A DNA stretch of 64,000 bases from CALBPI01 sp039814545 (GTDB lineage: Bacteria; Pseudomonadota; Gammaproteobacteria; Steroidobacterales; Woeseiaceae): positions 1 to 64,000 of the forward strand of contig JBCCBB010000002.1 of assembly GCA_039814545.1 (NCBI GenBank), in the 5' to 3' direction. Made by a program: the position numbers and the translations under genes. The notes beneath the pieces were generated by a model, which was not told the origin of the DNA, searched no databases, and worked only from the letters and a program-made list of their open reading frames with translations. How positions within the stretch are numbered: the stretch's first letter is position 1; each line of letters starts with the position of its first letter. This document shows, one piece after another, positions 17,846 through 26,570 of the stretch.

Positions 17846-19336
17846 ATGCTCTTTCGCGTGAAAGCATCGTTACGTCAACGCTCTAGGGCTGCCGCGATTG
17901 TACTGCTCGCGGGCTTGGCTGTGGTGGCTGTTACCGGAGTAATTCTACCGCGCATTACCGATTTGGGATCGGCTAACGACGCAGCCTTCAACGACTTGCT
18001 GACTACGCCGGCAGACATAAGCTTTGACACCGGCTGCTTGCCGATCGACGACCCTGTGATGCCGGTCTATGAGTGCTACGAGTACGCTTCGGAAATGCCG
18101 GCCGGACGGCGCGTGACGTTCACTAGCGATCAAGGGATACGTGCGTACGCAAGCACATTCTCTGTAGGGACCGAGAGTCGCGTTCGGTTTACGCCGACTC
18201 ACGCCGGCGTTTGGCGCAGCAGCGACGGCAAGGAAATCGCCGTGACTGGCCCCCGCCCCAGTTACGCACGTGGCTTCGTGGTCGCTGACAACGATGGCCA
18301 TTGGCTGCGATCAGCAGACAGGCGGGCGTTCGTACCGCAATTTGTGATGTATCACGGATCAGATATCAGATTTGCAGTGGACGAGTTTGTTGGCCGCCAC
18401 GGCTTTACTGGTCTGCACGTACCGAACCTCAGGGCATTCATGCAAAACCCCGAGTTTTTCGAAGCAATTGTTCTAGAAACCTACCGCGCAGGCGGGACAA
18501 CGCACTTCTGGCTCTGGGGCGACCAACAGCGTGAGCAGTCTCCCGATGAGTACCCAGGTAGTGTGGAGGAACTCTATACGGTGCTCGGTGCGAGACTCGG
18601 ACCCCTGCCTGGCTGGACGTTAGGTTTCGGTTTCGACCTATACGAGTGGGTGACGCAAGAGCAAATCGATCGCTTTCGCGACACGATGTCTCTCCAATCA
18701 AGTTACACACACCTTATTGGCGCCCGTGGCGCCAAAAACCGCTACATCTCCGTCTACGACGACGCAGACTTCGCTTCGTGGGAGTGGCATCAACCTAGCA
18801 TCTTGGACTACCGCGACCACATCAGAGAGGCCGGCGGGCGACCAGCGTTTTCAGAAGACCGGTTTCGCATTCGCGAGAAGACCCGATATCCGGAGAAAGA
18901 CTACACGTTGGATACCACGCGTCAGGGACTCTGGTTTTCAATGATCGCTGGCGGCGTTGCCAACATTTGGGGCAACATGGACGACCATGAGTACTTCTCT
19001 ACAGCCTACGCCAACCGTGACGCCATTCGCTTCTACAGAGACTTCGTCGACGCGCAATTCTCGAGAGACCTCAAACCGATTGGAGAAGCATCGGCGAACA
19101 GCGCGTGTTTATCCAATGTCAGAAAATTAGTCTGCTTTGCATCGCGGCAAGCAGCCATTCGAATTCCACAACAGATTGACATCGAGCGGATTGAGTCGAT
19201 CGTCGCAACAGACACCATTGGGCTAAACCGCTACGAGTTGCGCAGCGACGCCATCGCTTCAGATGGTCTTGTTAGTGTTCCTCATGCCTCTGATTGGGCC
19301 TTAGTCGCCGAGTTCGGCGCGCCCGACTCTCGCTGA
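17846..19336 (+). CDS. Membrane-anchored glycoside hydrolase-like protein (DUF5060/DUF4038 type)
   Basis: A 496-residue protein with an N-terminal membrane helix (about 13-34), a beta-sandwich domain (about 45-140) whose VRFTPTHAGVWR segment resembles DUF5060, and a probable TIM barrel (about 150-440) resembling DUF4038/apiosidase-like glycosidases (FHGFTGLHVPN-like strand, THFWLWGDQQ, and GLWFSMIAGGVANIWG). I see no classic WNLGEEN acid motif; the corresponding strand reads WTLGFGFDLYEW, so activity is uncertain. The ATG at 17846 was chosen because it directly precedes the anchor and clears the divergent tyrA start; the frame is open to 17744. Its 3' end overlaps the convergent flippase-like gene by 55 bp. 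Confidence 0.6.
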   Translation: MLFRVKASLRQRSRAAAIVLLAGLAVVAVTGVILPRITDLGSANDAAFNDLLTTPADISFDTGCLPIDDPVMPVYECYEYASEMPAGRRVTFTSDQGIRAYASTFSVGTESRVRFTPTHAGVWRSSDGKEIAVTGPRPSYARGFVVADNDGHWLRSADRRAFVPQFVMYHGSDIRFAVDEFVGRHGFTGLHVPNLRAFMQNPEFFEAIVLETYRAGGTTHFWLWGDQQREQSPDEYPGSVEELYTVLGARLGPLPGWTLGFGFDLYEWVTQEQIDRFRDTMSLQSSYTHLIGARGAKNRYISVYDDADFASWEWHQPSILDYRDHIREAGGRPAFSEDRFRIREKTRYPEKDYTLDTTRQGLWFSMIAGGVANIWGNMDDHEYFSTAYANRDAIRFYRDFVDAQFSRDLKPIGEASANSACLSNVRKLVCFASRQAAIRIPQQIDIERIESIVATDTIGLNRYELRSDAIASDGLVSVPHASDWALVAEFGAPDSR

Positions 19337-20334
19337 GTCTCCCGGGTTATGTCACCCGGTGCAGGCGGCGACGCGCCCATGACGCTGTTGACGAGTGCAC
19401 CAATCCCGCCAGCGAGTATGAGCTTGAATCGCATCAATAGTGCCGCGGCCAGCGCTGCCTCACCGCTCACGCCGAATTGCATCAGGACGGTCGTGTAGCC
19501 GAACTCCATAATCCCGAGACTGCCGATTGAAACGGGAATATTCATAATGAACATGATCAGCGGAACCGCTATTGCGACTTGCACGAAGCCTGCCTGCTGA
19601 TCAAAAACCATCACCGCAACCCAGACGTTCGCGATCGCGAATGCGTAGAAGAGGAACGAATTCGCGATAGCAATCAATAGCGCGGAATTGTGATGTCGAA
19701 ATGCCAGAATCGATGCACTGAGCTTCGCAATTTTTGACACAACTCGATCGATAACCCCGCCGCGTTGCGTAATACGTAACAGGAGGCGACTTGGTCTTTC
19801 GGCGATCAAAAGCCAGCACAGTACGGCGATTGCCATCGCCGCGAAACCGATGCCTGCCAACAACGTCGTTCGCGACAAGCCAAAGCCGGTAAACATCAGC
19901 GCAATCGCCGCGAGCAACAGGAGCACAACGACACCAGTCAAGCGCTCCACAAAGACGACAGCTGCTGCATCCGCGGTTCGGCCAGTGTCCCTGCCCAGCA
20001 GAAATACGCGAATAAGGTCGCCACCTATGCTGCTCGGTAGAATGAGGTTATAAAACCTCCCGACGATGTAGAAGGCCAGCAGTCTTGGAAAACCGACGCT
20101 AAGGCCCCGGGCGCTAGCGAGCGCCTTCCATTTGACGGTACTGACCACGTCCATGACGGGAATAAACAAGATGGACAGCGCAAGAAACGGCACGCTTGCA
20201 TTTGCGAAAACCCGACTGACTTCCTGCCAACCAGCCGCGTCCATGAGACCCGCGTTGTAAAGCGCTGCAGCAAACAGGGCCAGACTACCGACGATCCGGA
20301 ATGCTCGGATCAGTTGCCGTTTGCCGCTAGGCAC
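19282..20334 (-). CDS. Flippase-like membrane protein (LPG synthase TM/YbhN family)
   Basis: A 350-residue polytopic membrane protein of the lysylphosphatidylglycerol synthase transmembrane/UPF0104 family, with about eight hydrophobic segments and the family blocks FYNLILPSSIGGDLIRVFLLGRD (about 95-117) and NIPVSIGSLGIMEFGYTTVLMQFG (about 265-288). Members are proposed to flip or bind lipids; the aminoacyl-transfer domain of MprF is absent. The start is GTG, five bases after the GlpD-like stop, so it is the last gene of the 26.6-19.3 kb operon. Its role there, perhaps moving a lipid-linked product, is inference. Confidence 0.8.
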   Translation of the reverse strand: MPSGKRQLIRAFRIVGSLALFAAALYNAGLMDAAGWQEVSRVFANASVPFLALSILFIPVMDVVSTVKWKALASARGLSVGFPRLLAFYIVGRFYNLILPSSIGGDLIRVFLLGRDTGRTADAAAVVFVERLTGVVVLLLLAAIALMFTGFGLSRTTLLAGIGFAAMAIAVLCWLLIAERPSRLLLRITQRGGVIDRVVSKIAKLSASILAFRHHNSALLIAIANSFLFYAFAIANVWVAVMVFDQQAGFVQVAIAVPLIMFIMNIPVSIGSLGIMEFGYTTVLMQFGVSGEAALAAALLMRFKLILAGGIGALVNSVMGASPPAPGDITRETQRESGAPNSATKAQSEA

Positions 20335-20338
20335 TGCG

Positions 20339-22039
20339 TTAGGCTGCCGCGAGCCCTAGTCGCGCTGGTCGCTGCTCAAAAAACACTTCGACTTCCGAAA
20401 CCATCTCATCAATGGTGTCATTGTCCCAGTCGAGATAATCCGCCATCAGAGCAGCAGTGTCGCGAAGCGCTTGCCCCCCCGGGTGCTCTAGACTTCCCAT
20501 GTCGGTTCGACGCAGCACAACATCAGCCAGTGTTCGTGCCATCTCGTCGCGTATCGCATAGACAATCTCAGCTCGGGTAATCTCGGTACCAGTAATACAC
20601 GTCGCTAGATCGGGTTGCGACTGTATCAAGGCCGTGATTTCGGTTAGGCCAGTTCCATAAGAACGACACAAACGCGTCACGATCGATTCGGGTAAGTGGT
20701 CCGAGTTTTTTTGGACCGCGTTGGCGACAAACTCGTCCAAGCGATCGATGTCGCCACCCCAAAGTGGCGTACTGGATGATCGAGAGACGCCCACCGACTT
20801 GTTCATGTACTTTCCAACCAGGTCGACAGACTTCTGCGCAACGTCTCGTGCAGTTGTGTACTTGACGCCCACCACCGTCACGAGTCCAGCGAGATCATTA
20901 TGTGCCCCATGATCGACTATTTTGTAGTGCTTAAGAGGTGCGGCGGAGCCCTGCTCCTCCGCCGGAATGATCCCCCAAAGCACATTCCGCACGTCTTCTC
21001 GCTTTAGCTCTGCCTGCGGATAGCCTTCGTTGATCATCTCGATATACGCGTCGATCTCATCATCCGTAATGACGATGTCCTCGGGCTTCTCAGTGCCGGA
21101 TGCGAGATGCAGTGAGGCGATCATGGTTGAGTCGCGCCAGGGAATTGCGAACTGCATGCTCGAGCCTTTATCAACGATCGCCTTCTTATCGCTGTACATG
21201 GGCTTGATTGGGAAGGTAAACGCGACGCCGTCAGTAAACTGTTTTGTCAGCAGGCTAAATGCTTTGGAAGCATAGATGCCATAGTCGGCCGCAGTTAGTC
21301 CGCTCTCATTAAGCGTCTCCAACGCCCAAGGCCCAGACGCATTGATAACGACAGGTGCATCGACATCGAAACTGGTGCCGGTGACCCGATCCCGAACACT
21401 TAGGCCAGTGGCTTTACCGTCGCTATGTCGGACCTTGGTGACCTCAGCGTAGTTTGCTATGTCGAGCCCACGCTCAACGCCTGCGCGTAGATAAGCCAGA
21501 AGCAATCGCTCGGTGTTATGCATCTGCCCCTCTTGCCAAATGCCAGCACCGGTGAGGCGGTTCGCGTCAACACCCGGCATGATAGCTCTCACTTCATCTG
21601 GTCGAATCATCCCGGAGTTTGCTATTCGCCGAGCCGGATCAGCGAAACGCTTCTTTGCAGTACTCAACCAGTCATAGATTCTCAGGTACAAACCAAAGAT
21701 CTCCTTGCCTTTCACGCCGTGACCGTAGACCGGCATGATGAAGGGCTGTGAGTCGACAAGATGCGGCGCATTCTGTACTAGATAGTTCCGCTCGCGCATG
21801 GACTCCCGCAAACGTTTCAAATCCGCGTGCTGCAAGTAACGCATGCCGCAGTGCCCGATCTTTGCGCTATTCGACGAGGTGGCCCATCCAAAATCCTCCC
21901 GCTCGAACAGTGCAACCCGCAATCCGCGCAAAGTTGCGTCCCACGCAATTGCAGCGCCGTTGATGCCACCGCCAATAACAGCAATGTCGTAGACGCCACC
22001 CGCCATCGACTCAAGACTTCGTTGCATACGTTTACTCAT
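20339..22039 (-). CDS. FAD-dependent glycerol-3-phosphate dehydrogenase-like oxidoreductase (GlpD family)
   Basis: A 566-residue FAD enzyme resembling aerobic glycerol-3-phosphate dehydrogenase. The dinucleotide fold is YDIAVIGGGINGAAIAWDA near residue 15-33. The family HGGLRYLE segment is here HCGMRYLQ, a change next to the flavin. INASGPWA (about 275) and VVGVKYTTARDVA (about 425) are further landmarks, and a C-terminal DAO-type helical domain is present. The ATG at 22039 was chosen because it overlaps the acyltransferase stop by 8 bp; the frame is open 14 codons further. Its place in a polysaccharide operon makes an ordinary glycerol catabolic role doubtful. Confidence 0.75.
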   Translation of the reverse strand: MSKRMQRSLESMAGGVYDIAVIGGGINGAAIAWDATLRGLRVALFEREDFGWATSSNSAKIGHCGMRYLQHADLKRLRESMRERNYLVQNAPHLVDSQPFIMPVYGHGVKGKEIFGLYLRIYDWLSTAKKRFADPARRIANSGMIRPDEVRAIMPGVDANRLTGAGIWQEGQMHNTERLLLAYLRAGVERGLDIANYAEVTKVRHSDGKATGLSVRDRVTGTSFDVDAPVVINASGPWALETLNESGLTAADYGIYASKAFSLLTKQFTDGVAFTFPIKPMYSDKKAIVDKGSSMQFAIPWRDSTMIASLHLASGTEKPEDIVITDDEIDAYIEMINEGYPQAELKREDVRNVLWGIIPAEEQGSAAPLKHYKIVDHGAHNDLAGLVTVVGVKYTTARDVAQKSVDLVGKYMNKSVGVSRSSSTPLWGGDIDRLDEFVANAVQKNSDHLPESIVTRLCRSYGTGLTEITALIQSQPDLATCITGTEITRAEIVYAIRDEMARTLADVVLRRTDMGSLEHPGGQALRDTAALMADYLDWDNDTIDEMVSEVEVFFEQRPARLGLAAA

Positions 22040-22796
22040 TATCAGACTGTGTTTTTGAAACAACCTGTGCCGGAACGCCAACTGCGACAGAATACTCAGG
22101 CACTGATTTTGTGACTATGGCACCGGCACCGATTACTGACCGATCGCCAATACATACAGCATCCTGGACCACAACTTTCGCGCCTAGCCAGCACGCTTCG
22201 CCGATCCGCGTCTCACCTCGTGAAACACTGTTTTGCTCGTAGAACGGGACGGCTGACGTGTAGTCGTACTGTCCACCGCTCATGATGTAGCAATACGCCG
22301 CAATCATCGTGTTGTCGCCAATCGCAACGTGGTTCTTCGCGTAAATGTCGCAGTTCACGCCGACGTTGACGTTGTTACCGAGGATGATGGTGCCGCCCTT
22401 GCAATACACGATAGTGTTTCGGCCGATAAACGCATTGTCTCCTATCGTTATCCCGCTATCGTCCTCACCCTTCGCGTCCAGCACACAGTTGTCGTCTACG
22501 ATGACGTTGTCACCGATGCGAATTTTCTTGCCATGACGAATCGTGACATTGCGACCAAAGACCACGCCGCGGCCTACGTGGCCGAGTACCTTCGGGAACA
22601 ACGCCTTTCTAAGGGCCAAGCCTAGCGCACCGGGCACTGCGCCGACAAAGCTCACGATGAACTCATACTTAACCAAGGCCCAGAAGCTACGCTCACCCGT
22701 CATTAAGGCGGTGTAAGTTCGCCATCTCGCCCCGCCACCGGAACCGACATCTCGGACCTTGAAAGTCTCTTTAGGCTTCTGCTCGTGCTCACTCAT
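22032..22796 (-). CDS. Hexapeptide-repeat acyltransferase (WcaF/DapH-like)
   Basis: A 254-residue left-handed beta-helix acyltransferase, probably O- or N-acetylating a sugar. Hexapeptide repeats run from about residue 75 to 240 (for example IRIGDNVIVDDNCVLDA, ITIGDNAFIGRNTIV), with an inserted loop before GEACWLGAKVVVQDAVCIG and a typical VPAQVV end. The start was moved to the ATG at 22796, preceded by AGGACAG, because the longer open frame runs into the upstream epimerase gene. The stop overlaps the GlpD-like start, so translation is likely coupled. Confidence 0.82.
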   Translation of the reverse strand: MSEHEQKPKETFKVRDVGSGGGARWRTYTALMTGERSFWALVKYEFIVSFVGAVPGALGLALRKALFPKVLGHVGRGVVFGRNVTIRHGKKIRIGDNVIVDDNCVLDAKGEDDSGITIGDNAFIGRNTIVYCKGGTIILGNNVNVGVNCDIYAKNHVAIGDNTMIAAYCYIMSGGQYDYTSAVPFYEQNSVSRGETRIGEACWLGAKVVVQDAVCIGDRSVIGAGAIVTKSVPEYSVAVGVPAQVVSKTQSDNE

Positions 22797-22827
22797 CGTC
22801 TGTCCTGGCCGCCTCGCATCGGGCTCA

Positions 22828-23838
22828 TCAAAACGCCCCACTATCCCTATACGCTCGGACGGTGGCTGCAATGCCACTAGCGTTGTCGTACTTGTACTCG
22901 AATCCGGCCAAGCCCCGCATCTTGGCGGTATCAAAAGCGCGATCTTTAGTGAAGAATGCCACGCGCCTCGGATAAATCGGCGGTGCCAGTCCAAGCGCCT
23001 TGCACAAGACCTCAACCAACCGCGCCATGCCAAAGACGGGCGCTGCAGGAATCCGAACAAACCGCGGCCGGGTACCGATAAGGTCTGCGGTCGACTGGAT
23101 CATTTCTCGAATGGAGGTCGCAACCTCATTGCCGCAAATGAACACCTCGCCCGCTGCATCATCTGCAGCCGCCGCAAGAATCATGAAGGCCACAAGGTCT
23201 TCGACATGAATGAGATGGTAAAGGCCCCGCGTCTTACCGATCAGTGGCACAACGGGGAGCCGAGCGAACTTGAACACCTTCAGTAGCCGGCTATCGCCAG
23301 GTCCAAAAATGGCTGCGGGCCGAATCACGGTGAGTGGCATCGCCTCAGACTTCGCGAAGTCTCGGATCCACAACTCAGCCTCGGCCTTCGTATCCTGATA
23401 CACGTCCCCGGGAGCGAAAGGCGCAGTCTCATCAGCCGGCGGCGATTCAATGTGACCATGGACACCGACGGTCGACACATGAACAAACCGTAGGAGACTT
23501 GCCTCCTGGGCCGCGCACGCCGCCAAGTAACGAGTACTTTCTACATGAACCTTCGTGTACATCTCGTCCTTGATGCCAGGTTCTCGGTACGCGGCTGCGA
23601 CATGAAATATGACGTGTACCCCACGACATGCATCGGCAATCACGGTCTCATCGAAAACGTCGCCCGTACGGATATCCACGCCCAACGCCTCAAGAGCAGA
23701 CCGGTCAGAGGAAGAACGGACAATGGCGCGCACGTGGCAGCCCAACGCAGCAAGCCGCTCGACAAGAACACGCCCAGTGAATCCGGTCGCCCCAGTGACC
23801 AACACAATCCGTCCCTTGAGCGGATGGTCGCTATGCAT
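22828..23838 (-). CDS. NAD-dependent epimerase/dehydratase (extended SDR)
   Basis: A 336-residue extended short-chain dehydrogenase/reductase, likely acting on a nucleotide sugar. The nucleotide-binding motif is VTGATGFTG (about 12-20). The catalytic set is visible as the Ser/Thr in VHVSTVGVHG and YQDTK (Tyr and Lys, about 148-152), followed by VIRPAAIFGPGD. The ATG at 23838 has GGTGGA upstream and overlaps the methyltransferase stop by 8 bp; a GTG at 23850 is the alternative. Whether it is an epimerase, dehydratase or reductase is not decided by sequence. Confidence 0.85.
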   Translation of the reverse strand: MHSDHPLKGRIVLVTGATGFTGRVLVERLAALGCHVRAIVRSSSDRSALEALGVDIRTGDVFDETVIADACRGVHVIFHVAAAYREPGIKDEMYTKVHVESTRYLAACAAQEASLLRFVHVSTVGVHGHIESPPADETAPFAPGDVYQDTKAEAELWIRDFAKSEAMPLTVIRPAAIFGPGDSRLLKVFKFARLPVVPLIGKTRGLYHLIHVEDLVAFMILAAAADDAAGEVFICGNEVATSIREMIQSTADLIGTRPRFVRIPAAPVFGMARLVEVLCKALGLAPPIYPRRVAFFTKDRAFDTAKMRGLAGFEYKYDNASGIAATVRAYRDSGAF

Positions 23839-24598
23839 CGCTAGATCCACCGTCTATACGGCGCGCTGTCAGCACGATCGGAGACCCGAAGATACGCCGT
23901 AATCCGAGCACGCTCGCGACGGCCTCAATCCACTTCGAAACTGGGCTACCTCGCAACATACGATGCACCACCATTGGGAAGAAAAACTGCTTATGCAACG
24001 CGTCAATCCGAAATCCGCATTGCTCGAGGACCGCATCGAAGGCGTCAAGCCGAAAGTTCTCGTAGGTTCGCGTGTTGGATTCGATTTGCTTCTTGACGCC
24101 GAACAGTAGCGGAGTAAGGCCATTAATGCTGCGAGAGGTCGGAAAATCGAACACAACACGATCCGACGAAACCCTGCACATTTCGGTCAACACGGTTTGC
24201 CAGTCTGGTACGTGGCACAGCAAGCGGACGCTGACCACGGTCTCGAATTGACTGTCAGTGAACGGCAGCCCACGCAGAGGACCAACAACACGTGTCTCAC
24301 CGGCCGCAGGTTCGGGTAGCCGCTCGAAACAGCGCGAATCGCTCCCATGAATTGTGAATTGAGTACCACCCTCAATGTAAAGCGAACGAAGCTGACCATG
24401 CCCACCACCGACATCGAGTACGCACGAACCGAGATGCCCGCCCACGGCATCCAGTACCGAGCGGGCTTGAACGCCCAACAAGAAGTCACCCGCCTTACCA
24501 TCGAATCGAGTTGCGTAGCCGGATGAAGCGGTCTCAATGTCGGGCGAAATCTCGGACTCGGTAGTCGCCAAGTATTCCGTCTGCATACCGGAGCTCAT
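23831..24598 (-). CDS. Class I SAM-dependent methyltransferase
   Basis: A 255-residue methyltransferase with a Rossmann motif I (SCVLDVGGGHGQLRS, about 56-70), an acidic residue after strand 2 (IHGSDS), and PFTDSQFETVVSVRLLCHV (about 110-128) as motif II/III of the methyltransferase 11 group. Its start ATGA overlaps the stop of the upstream glycosyltransferase, so it is co-translated. Probable target: a sugar of the EPS, by context only. Confidence 0.82.
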   Translation of the reverse strand: MSSGMQTEYLATTESEISPDIETASSGYATRFDGKAGDFLLGVQARSVLDAVGGHLGSCVLDVGGGHGQLRSLYIEGGTQFTIHGSDSRCFERLPEPAAGETRVVGPLRGLPFTDSQFETVVSVRLLCHVPDWQTVLTEMCRVSSDRVVFDFPTSRSINGLTPLLFGVKKQIESNTRTYENFRLDAFDAVLEQCGFRIDALHKQFFFPMVVHRMLRGSPVSKWIEAVASVLGLRRIFGSPIVLTARRIDGGSSDA

Positions 24599-25779
24599 GA
24601 CGCAGAAGACTCCGTTGGCGAAGGTAAACCTTGCAACCGCTGATACAGTCCATCAAGAGTCGCAAGGAAATTGCTGAGCGAGTACTTTTGATTCACAAGC
24701 TGCTGCGCCGCGTTCCCCAAACGCTCACGAGTCTCTGGATTCTCCACCAGTCGCTCCAGACCTTCGGCATACGCTTTTGCCTCAGGCTGAGTCAGAAACG
24801 CGGAAGTCTCATCGAGTACCTGCGTGTGAGTACTCAGATCCGTCGCGAGAATTGCCTTTCCAGAGGCCATGTACGAGTACAGCTTCATGGGCGTATTGCC
24901 TCCCGTAATCCGGGGAGACAACAGGATGTCTGCCTGCGCTAGCAGTGCACCTAGGTGTTCGAGCGGACGAGGGCCGACAAACCGAACGCGAGCATCGACG
25001 CCGAGGTCGCACGCTTTCTCACGATAGTAGGCAATGTGGGCGTCGGATCCGCCAACAATCACGACAGAAAGACTGGACTTCAATGCCAGCGGAACCAGGC
25101 TCTCCAATAGCAGATCAATTCCTTGATACCGTTCGAGATTCCCCACATATAGCGCGAGTGTTTGGTCTGACGGCGATGCACTTCGGAGGTCGTCAACCTC
25201 CGAAGCGTCAACATCAGCTTCAATATTTGGCACGTCGTACAGCGCGTGGACATCAGCATCAGACTTAACCGAACGCGCTTCAACTACGAGCTCGTCGCAT
25301 ACCGCGACTACTTGTGCTGAACGTCGAATAGCGAATCGTTCGAGCCAGGAAAAAAGTGGTTTGAGCCGGCGGCGGAGTCCACCGGAGGCTGCGAGTTGGT
25401 CGGCAAGACTCGAGTCCATGTCGTAAACGACCTGGCTCCTGCGTATCGCTCCCGCGAATAACGCAGGGTATATGGCTTCTTCAACCGCATGAATCACGTC
25501 ATAGCGCCGACGAACATTGAGCCAGAGGAGCCGCAAGGAAAATGGGACATCGGCAAGCAATTTTTTGGCCGAAAAACCAATGGGTATCTCGGACACGCCT
25601 GGCAGCCGTGCAGACCTGAGAACCCGAACGCCTGGATCACTTGGATCGGTGCCGTACCCATAAACGAGTAGATCAACGTCGTGCCCCATCTCAGCCAAAG
25701 ACTTAGCCAGCAGGCGAACGGCGATTGGCGTGCCGCGCTCCGCGTAGTAGGGCTGGGGTGCCGCAACAAGGACTCTCAT
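24595..25779 (-). CDS. Glycosyltransferase family 4
   Basis: A 394-residue GT-B retaining glycosyltransferase, cytoplasmic, adding a sugar to the growing lipid-linked chain. The N-terminus MRVLVAAPQPYYAERGTPIA is the usual family start. The C-terminal donor domain (about 190-370) has LALYVGNLERYQGIDLLLE, a VRFVGPRPLEHL segment and the GNTPMKLYSYMASGKAILATD block with the donor-binding acid region. The ATG at 25779 overlaps the upstream stop as ATGA; the frame stays open for 86 more codons over the neighbour and those are discounted. Donor and acceptor unknown. Confidence 0.88.
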   Translation of the reverse strand: MRVLVAAPQPYYAERGTPIAVRLLAKSLAEMGHDVDLLVYGYGTDPSDPGVRVLRSARLPGVSEIPIGFSAKKLLADVPFSLRLLWLNVRRRYDVIHAVEEAIYPALFAGAIRRSQVVYDMDSSLADQLAASGGLRRRLKPLFSWLERFAIRRSAQVVAVCDELVVEARSVKSDADVHALYDVPNIEADVDASEVDDLRSASPSDQTLALYVGNLERYQGIDLLLESLVPLALKSSLSVVIVGGSDAHIAYYREKACDLGVDARVRFVGPRPLEHLGALLAQADILLSPRITGGNTPMKLYSYMASGKAILATDLSTHTQVLDETSAFLTQPEAKAYAEGLERLVENPETRERLGNAAQQLVNQKYSLSNFLATLDGLYQRLQGLPSPTESSAS

Positions 25780-26570
25780 TTCTTCTGCACTCTGAGCATC
25801 GTTTGAGTCTTGAGGAAGTACCAAGGCGAGATCTTGCGACCAAAAAAGCGTTGCGATGCTGGCCGACGCAGGAGAGTCCGCAGCTGATCTAGTGGCGAAT
25901 CCTCCCATGACCCGTCGAGCAGAAAGCCGAAGCGCCCTGCGCGTTGCTGGTCGGATCCAACCCAGAGCGGATCCGAGCCGTGAAGTACGACATAACCCTG
26001 CTCCTCTGCGAGCAGAAACTGCGACGGCCGGCGCCAACCCGCTGGCCGAACGCCACTGTCGGCTATTGCTAAGTGCCCCAACCTAAATCTCGATTTCAGC
26101 AATCCCGATACGACCGAGCCTCTGCGACCGAGCCACTTACCCGCCCCCCAAGGCACCACGGGCAGGAAACCAGCAGAGATCGTCGTGTCGATCAGATCCG
26201 CCAATTCAGCTGCTGGAGAAGAACTTGACGACGATGCAATCTTGCCGCCGATGGTCAGTAATTCGAGCCCCTCTGCACTGACTATCTGCGACCCATTCAT
26301 GATGTAGAGCTGCCACTGATCTGCCGACAGTCTCGCCCCGTGCGACCCATCTTCTTGGCATGCCACCGAGAGTCTGGAGAGAGACCGCACAAAGGACGGC
26401 TCTCTTATCGCATTGAGTGTGTCAACGCCTGGCATGTCGGCCAAACACCAGAGAAGACTGGGGCGCGACACGGTCAGATTGGACGCAGCATCGTCAGCCA
26501 GTGCCACCAATGAAGACGGGGACAGCTGTGCGGGATGCAGGTGAACGTGCGCGTCAACAAACCAATGCAT
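25776..26570 (-). CDS. Putative metal-dependent hydrolase (DxHxH motif), first gene of the operon
   Basis: A 264-residue protein not assigned to a named family. It begins MHWFVDAHVHLHP, where DAHVHLH resembles the first metal-binding motif of amidohydrolase or PHP hydrolases. VVPWGAGKWLGRRG (about 138-151) and VVLHGSDPL (about 193-201) resemble later strands, the second recalling the Gly-Ser-Asp turn of amidohydrolases. No signal peptide, no membrane span. It is 264 residues, shorter than most amidohydrolases. Its stop overlaps the GT4 start (ATGA), so it belongs to the polysaccharide operon and leads it. Function is open; a sugar-ester or amide hydrolase is only a guess. Confidence 0.55.
   Translation of the reverse strand: MHWFVDAHVHLHPAQLSPSSLVALADDAASNLTVSRPSLLWCLADMPGVDTLNAIREPSFVRSLSRLSVACQEDGSHGARLSADQWQLYIMNGSQIVSAEGLELLTIGGKIASSSSSSPAAELADLIDTTISAGFLPVVPWGAGKWLGRRGSVVSGLLKSRFRLGHLAIADSGVRPAGWRRPSQFLLAEEQGYVVLHGSDPLWVGSDQQRAGRFGFLLDGSWEDSPLDQLRTLLRRPASQRFFGRKISPWYFLKTQTMLRVQKK

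Noticed and set aside
22797..23060. 88-codon extension of the hexapeptide acyltransferase
   Set aside because: It overlaps the epimerase gene, and the ATG at 22796 has a good ribosome site.
25780..26037. 86-codon N-terminal extension of the GT4 gene
   Set aside because: It lies over the upstream hydrolase-like gene, is low-complexity Arg/Ala/Ser, and the family starts at MRVLVAAPQ with an ATGA overlap.
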